This document shows, one piece after another, positions 25,681-33,386 of a stretch of DNA of 64,000 bases. The stretch spans positions 1 to 64,000 of the forward strand of contig JAEEHW010000108.1 in NCBI GenBank assembly GCA_016281055.1. Direction: 5' to 3'. The stretch is from Prevotella sp. Its GTDB lineage: Bacteria > Bacteroidota > Bacteroidia > Bacteroidales > Bacteroidaceae. Every line of letters begins with the position of its first letter. Positions within the stretch are counted from its first letter, which is position 1. A program made the translations under genes and the position numbers. The notes beneath the pieces were generated by a model, which was not told where the DNA came from, searched no databases, and saw nothing but the letters and a program-made list of their open reading frames with translations.

Positions 25681-25738
25681 CAAAATTAAGAAAAAAATGT
25701 TAAATATGCAATTTTCTCGAATATAAAAGTTACCTTTG
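25681..25738. promoter_or_regulatory. Divergent promoters for ThiE-like gene and nspC
   Basis: On the minus strand TAATTTTG (25688-25681) faces the ThiE-like gene. On the plus strand TACCTTTG (25731-25738) faces nspC. Both fit TAnnTTTG and are followed by CA. Neither has a perfect -33 TTTG. Confidence 0.6.
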
Positions 25739-25800
25739 CACTGTTTTTTATAAATTATTAAATTAAAAGTAGCGAAAACTGCAACTATGAACTGTGAATT

Positions 25801-26940
25801 ATGAACTATGAACTGATAAAACGCCCCACTTACATCCTTGAAGAGGACAAACTGCGCCGCAACCTCGCGCTGATAAAGAGCGTGGCTGACGAAGCCGGCG
25901 TTGAGATCATCCTGGCTTTCAAGGCTTATGCCCTATGGAAGACCTTCCCCATTTTCCGTGAATACATCCAGGCCACCACGGCAAGCTCGCTCTTTGAAGC
26001 GTGCCTTGCCTACAAGGGGTTTGGCGCTCCGGCGCACACTTATTCACCTGCATATACGGATTACGAGATTGACGACATAGCACGGATGAGCAGTCATCTG
26101 ACGTTCAATTCCCTGTCGCAGTTCAATCGCTATCATGAGCGTGCGAAAGGAGTAAACCCTGCACTGCGTTTCGGACTGCGCATAAACCCGCAACATTCCG
26201 AGGTGGAGACGCTTCTCTATAATCCATGCGCTCCCGGCACACGCTTCGGGGTGCGCTCCACTGCCCTACCCGACCAGCTGCCTTCCGGCATCACAGGTTT
26301 TCACTGCCATTGCCACTGCGAGAGCGGATCCGACGTGTTTGAACGGTCACTGAAAGTCATTGAGGAGCGTTTCTCCAAATGGTTCAACCAGATAGAATGG
26401 ATAAACTTCGGCGGCGGACATCTCATGACGCGTGCTGACTATGACGTGCCTCGACTTATCCGACTGCTGCAGGGTTTCAAGGAGCGTTACCCTTGGCTTC
26501 ACGTCATTCTGGAACCCGGCAGTGCCTTCGCATGGCAGACAGGACCGCTCGTGGCACAGGTGGTTGACATTGTAGAGGATGGAGGAATACGCACCGCCAT
26601 ACTGAACGTGTCGTTTACCTGCCACATGCCCGACTGTCTCGAAATGCCGTATATGCCGACGGTGCGTGGAGCACGCATATTGCAAGAAGGCGAGGAAGGC
26701 GGCTACCGTCTCGGCGGTTGCAGTTGCCTGAGCGGCGACTATATGGGCACATGGCAGTTCGACCACGAACTGCAGATTGGCGAGAACGTCATCTTTGAGG
26801 ACATGCTGCACTACACCACGGTGAAGACAAATATGTTCAACGGCATCAGTCACCCGTCTATAGCTCTCCTTCGCAAAGATGGCGTAATAGAAACCCTGAA
26901 GGAATACAGATACGAAGACTACCGCGACCGTATGGACTGA
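25801..26940 (+). CDS. nspC: Carboxynorspermidine decarboxylase
   Basis: 379 residues, the usual size of NspC, a PLP enzyme of the alanine racemase fold that decarboxylates carboxy(nor)spermidine in the alternative polyamine pathway of Bacteroidetes and others. The PLP lysine is K41 in LAFKAYALWKTF. Other landmarks are TASSLFEACLAYKGFG, HCHCHCESG, FGGGHLMTR, ILEPGSAFAWQTG and CLSGDYMG. The start region repeats ATGAACT several times, so the exact Met is uncertain by a few codons. The partner dehydrogenase is not in the window. Confidence 0.93.
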   Translation: MNYELIKRPTYILEEDKLRRNLALIKSVADEAGVEIILAFKAYALWKTFPIFREYIQATTASSLFEACLAYKGFGAPAHTYSPAYTDYEIDDIARMSSHLTFNSLSQFNRYHERAKGVNPALRFGLRINPQHSEVETLLYNPCAPGTRFGVRSTALPDQLPSGITGFHCHCHCESGSDVFERSLKVIEERFSKWFNQIEWINFGGGHLMTRADYDVPRLIRLLQGFKERYPWLHVILEPGSAFAWQTGPLVAQVVDIVEDGGIRTAILNVSFTCHMPDCLEMPYMPTVRGARILQEGEEGGYRLGGCSCLSGDYMGTWQFDHELQIGENVIFEDMLHYTTVKTNMFNGISHPSIALLRKDGVIETLKEYRYEDYRDRMD

Positions 26941-27162
26941 AAAGTGAAAAGTGAAAGGTGAAAAGTGAAAAGTGAAAAGTGAATAATACAAGTTACGTTT
27001 AGACTTATCATCAAGTCTGTGTCACCAGCGTATTATTCACTTTTCACTTTTCATTTTTCACTTCCCAAATGGGACCTCTAATCCCCCTGTCCCAAACAGA
27101 GAAAAATCAGTCAAAGTGTAACTCATTCCCTCCCCCCACGGGGGAGGTAGGTGGGGGCTTTT
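26941..27162. repeat. GTGAAAA microrepeats forming an inverted repeat
   Basis: Six tandem AAAAGTG-type units (26941-26985) face four TTTTCAC units (27036-27063), giving a long imperfect hairpin between nspC and the convergent DUF285 gene. At 27129-27155 is a C/G-run hairpin (CCTCCCCC / GGGGGAGG) followed by TTTTTTATTG, a plausible terminator for either gene. Slippage-prone intergenic DNA; no gene. Confidence 0.6.
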
Positions 27163-28950
27163 TTATTGTCCCAAGAACATATTCACTATCATGTTGGCAT
27201 CCGCCATCGTGATTGAACCATCACCGTTCACATCAGCTGTTTCCTTATCAAAGTCGGATGGCTTGTCGGTAGCAAGGAAGTAGTTCACCACGGCATTGGC
27301 ATCTGCCATTGTTATCGAACCGTCATGGTTCACGTCACCGGGCTGATATGTTACAGTCTTCTCTATCACCACTGCCGTACCGGCTACAGGCGTGAGCGTC
27401 GTTGTTGGATCAGACAGTTCCTTACCAAATGACAGCGACAACCTGCAGAAGGTGTAATAATCCGCTCCATCTAACTTGCCGTAATACGCAGTGCGCGACG
27501 GTGATGTCACCTCGTAGCCATCTGCTGCGATGAAACCACCGAGGGCCATGAAGCATCTCTCCGTACCTTTCACGCTGAGTTTTGAATTCGTACCACCTAC
27601 TTTCAATTTGGCGGGACATATCGTGGTGACTTCTCCTGTCTTGAAATTGTGTTGTATGGTTACCACACCCTGCATACCGTAGTGGCCAGCGGTGACGTTC
27701 ACAGTCGCATTGCCGTCGATGACAAGGTAGTTTACAGCAGTGTTTGTCATATTAATTCCGTGGATTTCACCAGTGATATTCAGCGTACCCGTACCATTTA
27801 TTATCAATGTCTTGCTGGCGTTCTTTATGCCTGTGCCTGCGGCTGACGATATGCTACAGTCGCCCGTCACGTTGATTTTTAATGAATCTATGCCATTTTC
27901 TATTGCGTAGCCACCTGCTAATGTCATCTCTGTTATGCTGGCATTCTCAAGGTACAGCGTCTTTGTTTTGTTGTCGTATGAAGCAGTGCCCGTAACGCCG
28001 GGGATTGCGGTGAGGTCACCCTCGTTTAAATTTGTCACAGTTTTGCCATTGACAATTATGTCGCGTTTTTCATGCTTGTAAGTAAAGTAACCAGTTTCCG
28101 GAGTCGCATAATTGATATCCAACTTGTCTGCTGCATAAGAAATTGCTCCTACTAGCGAACTACAGTCCTTAAACATATCTGTGCCGTCAGCACCTGTTGA
28201 TGTCCAAGAATCATTACAGTATATGGTTTTAAGGCCGCTACTACCACTAAACATATATAGTGCATTACGCATATTTGACACATTAAAGCTCGTTATATCA
28301 AGGACTTCCAATTTTGGACAATTACTAAACATACTTGACAGTACCCTGACACTTGATGTATTGAAATTACTTACATCAACAGACGTTAAGGAGGTGCAGC
28401 CGGCAAACATACCATTCATACCTGTCACTGAGGATGTATTAAAATTGCTGACATCAACACCTGTGATTTTCTTGCATGCTGCAAACATAAATGACATGTC
28501 AATTGCCTTGGAAGTATCAAAACCACCCACCTCAATATTTGTAAGATTGTAACAGTACTGAAACATTCCATAAAAATATCGGACGCTTGATGTGTTCAAA
28601 TAATTCAGGCCTTCTATATTCGTAATGTTTTGCATATTGGCAAACCAATTGTAGCAACTTCTTGGGGTCGCTGATGCAAAAGAACTGGTAAAGACCACCC
28701 TGTTAATCTGATATGCTAATTCTGACCATGGTGGCGATGTTTTTCCAGTGTCATCCACATTCCATACAATTCCTGTCGATGGCATCGCTCCATAACTAAA
28801 GGTCAAGATTCCTTCTTCTGACAAAGGGTTATAACTATACGATGCATAGGCAACAGGCTCTGTCAGGAATCCCTCTGCCTTAACATTCATCACGAATGTA
28901 AACACCAATACAAACAAAAATAAACTTTTTCTAAAAAAATTAGTGTACAT
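27163..28950 (-). CDS. BspA-type (DUF285) surface protein with dockerin-like tail
   Basis: 595 residues. Signal peptide (LFLFVLVFTFVMNVKA), then about seven DUF285/BspA leucine-rich repeats with the MFxxCxxLTSVDVSNFNTSS pattern (about 110-250). A beta-rich middle follows with NGTGTLNITG-type repeats that may be a carbohydrate-binding or adhesin module. The end holds two calcium-binding dockerin-like repeats, GDVNHDGSITMADANAVVN and DVNGDGSITMADANMIVN. BspA-like proteins bind host matrix proteins or other cells. A close paralog lies upstream at 29428-31953 and shares the tail almost exactly. Confidence 0.85.
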   Translation of the reverse strand: MYTNFFRKSLFLFVLVFTFVMNVKAEGFLTEPVAYASYSYNPLSEEGILTFSYGAMPSTGIVWNVDDTGKTSPPWSELAYQINRVVFTSSFASATPRSCYNWFANMQNITNIEGLNYLNTSSVRYFYGMFQYCYNLTNIEVGGFDTSKAIDMSFMFAACKKITGVDVSNFNTSSVTGMNGMFAGCTSLTSVDVSNFNTSSVRVLSSMFSNCPKLEVLDITSFNVSNMRNALYMFSGSSGLKTIYCNDSWTSTGADGTDMFKDCSSLVGAISYAADKLDINYATPETGYFTYKHEKRDIIVNGKTVTNLNEGDLTAIPGVTGTASYDNKTKTLYLENASITEMTLAGGYAIENGIDSLKINVTGDCSISSAAGTGIKNASKTLIINGTGTLNITGEIHGINMTNTAVNYLVIDGNATVNVTAGHYGMQGVVTIQHNFKTGEVTTICPAKLKVGGTNSKLSVKGTERCFMALGGFIAADGYEVTSPSRTAYYGKLDGADYYTFCRLSLSFGKELSDPTTTLTPVAGTAVVIEKTVTYQPGDVNHDGSITMADANAVVNYFLATDKPSDFDKETADVNGDGSITMADANMIVNMFLGQ

Positions 28951-29427
28951 AGCTTTTATTTTTTATGTTATCTTTCACATATATACGCAAAGCGTCCGCA
29001 CACGCAGCCATCAGGCTACGCATGCGGACGCATCATTTTTCTTTCCTATAAGAGGTTATTATATAGTGAGTGATATACAAATTATTGGATTGAGCAAATG
29101 TTTGCCCAACTAAATTTGGCACAATAGCGTTATTTAACGTATTTCGTATCATACACAAATATTTACCTTATTGCTAAACCACCTGCGCATTCTTCAATTC
29201 ATTCTGCAGGAATGAATAGACATAACCTGCGCTCTGGTAATACAGCCCCGACGTATCATCTTGCAGACGGTCAAACGTTTCTGAAGTATAAAGTACATCC
29301 AGGGCTTCCTGATCAGTCTAAACGTAATTCTATCCCTCCCCCCACGGGGGTTGCTCTCCCCCGCGAAACGGGGGAGCCAGGAGGGGGTGAAAAGACTATT
29401 GAACAGGAGGGGGCTTACTGATGGGGC
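28951..29427. other. Intergenic region between the two DUF285 genes
   Basis: Holds the first copy of a 126-bp repeat (28984-29109) shared with 32011-32135, including the hairpin GCGTCCGCA / TGCGGACGC (28992-29031). Further on is a C/G-run hairpin region at 29335-29395 (CCCCCACGGGGG, then CTCCCCCGCG / CGGGGGAG) similar to the one at 27129, probably terminating the 841-aa paralog. No gene is seen. Confidence 0.6.
28984..29109 (-). repeat. Duplicated DUF285 upstream region, copy A
   Basis: About 90% identical to 32011-32135, in the same orientation and at the same place relative to a DUF285 gene start (about 35-60 bases upstream). It contains a 9-bp perfect stem GCGTCCGCA / TGCGGACGC and an AT-rich segment with TTTGTATATCACTCACTA that may hold the promoter. 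Confidence 0.8.
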
Positions 29428-31953
29428 CTACTGCCCCAGGAACATATTCACTATCATGTTGGCATCCGCCATCGTGATTGAACCGTCACCGTTCACATCA
29501 GCTGTTTCCTTGTCAAAGTCGGAAGGCTTGCCGGTAGCAAGGAAGTAGTTCACCACGGCATTGGCATCAGCCATCGTTATCACTCCGTCATGGTTCACGT
29601 CGCCGAGGATGTATGGTTTCTCTATCACCACTGCGGTGCCTGCTACAGGAACAAGAGTCAAGACTAACGTACCTGTTCCTGTTTTCCCACTTCCTGACGT
29701 TGTTGCAACAACTCGGCAGAAGGTGTTTGAAGCAGGATCGAAAGCAGTGCGTGACGGTGATGTCACCTTGTAGCCGTCGGCAGGTTCAAAGGCTTTGAGA
29801 GTCAGGAAACTCTGCTCCGTACCCTTGACGCTGAGCTTTGAGTTTTCGCCGCCGACCTTCAGTGTAGTGGTGTAAATAGTGTCTGTCCTGTCCAGTAAGC
29901 GTTTAACAACTTCCCTGCCTACCATGCCGTATGTATCGGCTTCTACGTTCACCGTCACCTTGCCGTCTATGTCGAGGCTGTTGGCGGCGGTGCTGTTCAT
30001 CACTATACCTGCAACACTGGCATCAATGTTCAGCGTGCCTGTGCCGCCGATTACCACGTTGCGTGAGTTGCTGTGTAAGCCTACGCCTTTGCTTGAGGAT
30101 ATGTTGCAGTCGCCAGTTACGTTTATGCGCAGCGTGTCGAGGGTGGTTTTGATGGCGTAGCCGCCTGCAAAGGAATTTTCCGTTATGCTGGCATCTTCAA
30201 GGTACAGCGTCTTTGTTTCAGGGTCGTATGAGGCAGTGCCCGTTACGCCGGGGATGGTGTTGAGTATGCTGTTGTTGGCTGCCGTCACTTGCGTGCCGTT
30301 GAGTGTCAAGTCGTAAGGCTCAGCATATTCTATCGTCACCCTTTTTATCTCGTTGCCGTCTATGTCAACAATGGTGCCGTTTGAGTATTTTGCTCCCAGC
30401 GGATCCATTATTGCGAGGTTGTCGGTCAGCGTCAGTGCTCCTAAGTTTTTGCAACTGCCCGTCGTGCCTGATATACTCAGTTTTGTGTCCTTGCCGCTTA
30501 CCTTTAATGCCTTACATCCGTTGATGCCATACTCTCGGTAGCCTTGTATGTCAAGTTGCACGCCGTCTGTTACGGTTAGGCTGCCTAAGTTCTGTAACAA
30601 GACTACGGCGTTTACGCCTACAACCGTCAGTTTGCCACTGCCCTTTATCACTACATGTGATGTGCCAGTAATGCCTGCGAGTTTCGTTGAACCTATCATG
30701 CATTCGCCATTTACCACGATGTAGAGAGAGTCGAGGTTGGTCTGTATGGCAGAGGTATCGTTCGCAGCAGTGAAAATCATGGCATCTGTCAGTGTCAGTG
30801 TCTTGGAAGGGTTGTCGTATCTGGCAGTGCCTTGAACGCCGTCAATTTTTGTGAGGTCACGCTCGTTAATGTCTGTCACTGTCGTGCCATTGATGCAGAG
30901 TGGGCGTTCGTCCGCTGCCTTGTACGTAAAATAACCGGTCGTCGGATTGGCGTATGTTACGTCTGTCTTGCCTGCTGTATATTCTATTCCGCCTCTTAAT
31001 TTCATACAACCTACAAACATAAGGACAGAACGTTCACAACTCCAAGAATCATTACAATATATTGTTGCAAGTACTGAGCAACCATAAAACATATCGCTCA
31101 TATCATTGACATTAGAAGTATCAAAACCTCTTAGATCAAGACTTGTAAGACTTGAGCAGTATTGAAACATATTCTTCATAGAAGATACATTCGAAGTGTC
31201 AAAATTACTGACATCGAGGAGTGTCAGACTCGAGCAACCATCAAACATGCCTGTCATACTACTGACCCAATAAGTATTGAAACCGCTGACATCAAGGGTT
31301 GTAAGAGCACGACAATCAAAAAACATATTGCTCATATTCGTTACTCTTTTCGTATAAAAGCCACTGACATCAAGGGTTGTAAGAGCAGAGCAGAATGCAA
31401 ACATATATTTCATATCATTGACGTGAGCGGTGTAAAAACCGCTTACATCGAGGACTTTGAGCTTTGAGCAACGTTCGAACATATGACTCATATCACTGAC
31501 CTCAGAAGTACTGAAACCGCTAACATCAAGGGTTGTAAGATTGTAACAACCACTGAACATATACCCCATGTTCGTCACATAAGAGGTGTTAAGATATTCT
31601 ATTCCTTCTATCTCTCTTAAATTTCTCATATCACGAAACCAACCATAGCAATTCATAGGACGGCATTGTGAAAAAGAAGAGTCAAAGACAACTTTTTTAA
31701 CAGAATTTCTTTTATTAAACCATACAGGAGTATCATCTTTGACCTCCGTACTATAAATGTAAGTGTCAATATCATAAAAGTAAGTATTCGGCGAACTTGA
31801 TTTCTCAGTAAACTTAAACGTTAAAGTACTATCATTTTCGTCAAGCACTGCATAATAAACACAATCTGTTGCTGCATTAACACTCACGACCATTGTCATG
31901 AGCATCATAACAATTAGAAAAATTCGATTCTTTAAGTTAGTCTTTCTTTTCAT
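29428..31953 (-). CDS. BspA-type (DUF285) surface protein with dockerin-like tail
   Basis: 841 residues. Signal peptide (FLIVMMLMTMVVSVNA), then about nine DUF285/BspA repeats of the form MFxxCSxLTTLDVSGFxT (about 120-320). Two copies of the DLTxI-GVxGTAxYDxxxKTLxLxDA module follow (near 350-560 and 560-760); the shorter paralog has one. It closes with the same pair of dockerin-like calcium loops (GDVNHDGVITMADANAVVN and DVNGDGSITMADANMIVN). It probably arose by duplication with the 27163 gene, the middle module being duplicated within this copy. Surface adhesion is the likely role. The dockerin-like pair could bind a cohesin or simply stabilise the C-terminus. Confidence 0.85.
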   Translation of the reverse strand: MKRKTNLKNRIFLIVMMLMTMVVSVNAATDCVYYAVLDENDSTLTFKFTEKSSSPNTYFYDIDTYIYSTEVKDDTPVWFNKRNSVKKVVFDSSFSQCRPMNCYGWFRDMRNLREIEGIEYLNTSYVTNMGYMFSGCYNLTTLDVSGFSTSEVSDMSHMFERCSKLKVLDVSGFYTAHVNDMKYMFAFCSALTTLDVSGFYTKRVTNMSNMFFDCRALTTLDVSGFNTYWVSSMTGMFDGCSSLTLLDVSNFDTSNVSSMKNMFQYCSSLTSLDLRGFDTSNVNDMSDMFYGCSVLATIYCNDSWSCERSVLMFVGCMKLRGGIEYTAGKTDVTYANPTTGYFTYKAADERPLCINGTTVTDINERDLTKIDGVQGTARYDNPSKTLTLTDAMIFTAANDTSAIQTNLDSLYIVVNGECMIGSTKLAGITGTSHVVIKGSGKLTVVGVNAVVLLQNLGSLTVTDGVQLDIQGYREYGINGCKALKVSGKDTKLSISGTTGSCKNLGALTLTDNLAIMDPLGAKYSNGTIVDIDGNEIKRVTIEYAEPYDLTLNGTQVTAANNSILNTIPGVTGTASYDPETKTLYLEDASITENSFAGGYAIKTTLDTLRINVTGDCNISSSKGVGLHSNSRNVVIGGTGTLNIDASVAGIVMNSTAANSLDIDGKVTVNVEADTYGMVGREVVKRLLDRTDTIYTTTLKVGGENSKLSVKGTEQSFLTLKAFEPADGYKVTSPSRTAFDPASNTFCRVVATTSGSGKTGTGTLVLTLVPVAGTAVVIEKPYILGDVNHDGVITMADANAVVNYFLATGKPSDFDKETADVNGDGSITMADANMIVNMFLGQ

Positions 31954-32010
31954 AATTTATATAATTTGCTGGTAATAAAATCTGAGAATATCTGTGCTAT
32001 CTGTGGGACA

Positions 32011-32135
32011 TACGCGAAGCGTCCGCACGCGCAGCCATCAGGCTACGCATGCGGACGCATCCGTTTTCTTTCCTATAGAGGTTCTTATATAGTGAGTGAT
32101 ATACAAAATATTGGATTGAGCAAACATTTGCCCAA
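32011..32135 (-). repeat. Duplicated DUF285 upstream region, copy B
   Basis: Partner of 28984-29109, with the same hairpin (32019-32027 with 32050-32058). Its presence upstream of both paralogs shows the duplication included regulatory DNA, or that the element was kept for shared control. Confidence 0.8.
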
Positions 32136-32179
32136 TAAAATCCAACGTGTTATGATTATTTAACTCACAAACAGACATA

Positions 32180-32401
32180 TTACAAACTCTTTATTTCGTC
32201 AATCGTCAGTCCTGTAGCAGCGGCTATCTGTTCATCAGAAAGCACGCCCATCGCTTTCAACTTTCGCGCAGTATCACGTTTTTCCTCCGCACGACCCTCC
32301 GCACGACCTTTCTTCTCCGCTGTTTGCAACGTACTCGTATAATCCCAGTATTCCTTTTGGAAATCAGTATATGGATTTATGTAGCGTTCGTTACCTTCCA
32401 T
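32180..32401 (-). pseudogene. Rpn-type nuclease gene with internal deletion
   Basis: A 73-codon frame whose first residues (MEGNERYINPYTDF) match the usual start of Rpn-family PD-(D/E)XK proteins. It then passes in frame to the usual C-terminal tail (KEYWDYTSTLQTAEKKG, repeated GRAEGRAEEK, then a small helical domain AATGLTIDEIKSL). About 200 residues with the nuclease core are missing. A well-formed promoter (32535-32565) remains upstream. It is a deletion remnant, or a product kept as a free C-terminal domain. Confidence 0.6.
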
Positions 32402-32534
32402 TATTCACTTATTATATGTTACGAGTGCAATGCATCATTAGATTAAGGATGAGTGGATTAAGGTTTAATACTTATGCAGTATCCCCACATAAACTTTCTT
32501 CCTTATTCCATTCAGCATTATTCAATATTGAGTG

Positions 32535-32565
32535 CAAAGTTACTAACTTTTTCTGGAACAGCAAA
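32535..32565 (-). promoter_or_regulatory. Promoter in front of the Rpn remnant
   Basis: Minus strand: TTTG (32565-32562), 19 nt, TAACTTTG (32542-32535). It points to the frame starting at 32401, with a leader of about 125 nt. Confidence 0.6.
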
Positions 32566-32930
32566 ATAATTGCGTTGTTTTCTAAGGAAATGTCTCACGC
32601 AGATAGTAAAGGATTGTAAGGGATATTTATTTCTCCCACAGATGTCACAGATCTTCGCTGATGGATTCGTATAATTCGTGCAATTCGTAGTATAATGTTT
32701 TTTTTCTATTTCTCCACTATTCAGAAAACTCATTTTAAGACGGGGTAAACGTGGTGGGTGGACAAAGTGTCCAGAAAAGGGGTACGATGCAACAGAGGGG
32801 CCTTAAAACGTTTTTTTCAATTCATAATGCAAAATGCACAATGTATAATTATGTCATACAAAACAAAAAATGCGAGTTGTCCGTAATAATTGTGCATTGT
32901 GCATTATGCATTGTGCATTAATCAACGCCT

Positions 32931-33028
32931 TTTTACGTTGTAAAAGCATAGCTTTTGCAGTGTAAAACGATAGCTTTTACGCTCTAAAACGATAGCTTTT
33001 ACACTGTAATTTGATAGCTTTTACACCG
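32931..33028. repeat. Second GATAGCTTTTAC array
   Basis: Four to five units of GATAGCTTTTAC(A/G) spaced about 22 bases, alternating with TGTAAAA half-sites; same family as 1491-1597 and 54586-54697. Confidence 0.75.
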
Positions 33029-33091
33029 AATTAAGAAAACTTTACATTTTTAACATTTGCCTAAATGTCGGATTCATCCTACATAATTCGC

Positions 33092-33172
33092 GGAAATTTA
33101 TCCTTGCCTACGGCGTACCATTAATTTCCAAGAATTATCATGAATTTTTCCATAAAATATAATTTATGAGAA
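33092..33172. repeat. Left arm of an 81-bp inverted repeat
   Basis: Reverse complement of 36570-36650 with only three mismatches in 81 bp. The pair encloses the promoter, the pectate lyase gene and two peptide genes (3.4 kb). Confidence 0.9.
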
Positions 33173-33308
33173 ATCTACTCCCCTATCACTCCCAAAAGCC
33201 TCCCTCCCAGGGTGGGGCCAAATTATACAATATTACCTTGAAAATATTTTAAAAGCCACAATATTGCAGGGTAAACATCGATTATTATGCGAAAAATATC
33301 TTTTTTTC

Positions 33309-33339
33309 TTGTGTATATAAATAATAAATAGTATCTTTG
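33309..33339 (+). promoter_or_regulatory. Pectate lyase promoter
   Basis: CTTG (-33, 33308-33311), 20 nt, TATCTTTG (33332-33339), about 47 bases upstream of the ATG at 33387. Confidence 0.7.
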
Positions 33340-33386
33340 CCATTGAATATTCAAAAGCAATAAAGTATATACAAATACAGGCAATT

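Larger units (their letters stand above)
32402..33386. other. Long intergenic region rich in repeats
   Basis: Nearly 1 kb without a credible gene. In order: promoter (32535-32565) for the Rpn remnant; an imperfect inverted repeat built on AATGCACAATG and CATTGTGCATT (32825-32922); the GATAGCTTTTAC array (32931-33028); the left copy of the 81-bp inverted repeat (33092-33172); a C-rich stretch near 33180-33215; and the pectate lyase promoter. Confidence 0.65.

Noticed and set aside
27163-31953. Part of a cellulosome
   Set aside because: Although the tails resemble dockerins, there is no cohesin or scaffoldin gene and the proteins are adhesin-like, not glycosidases.
32931-33028. Possible CRISPR array
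   Set aside because: The repeats are about 12 bp, occur in both orientations and have spacers of about 10 bp; there are no cas genes and the arrays are dispersed.
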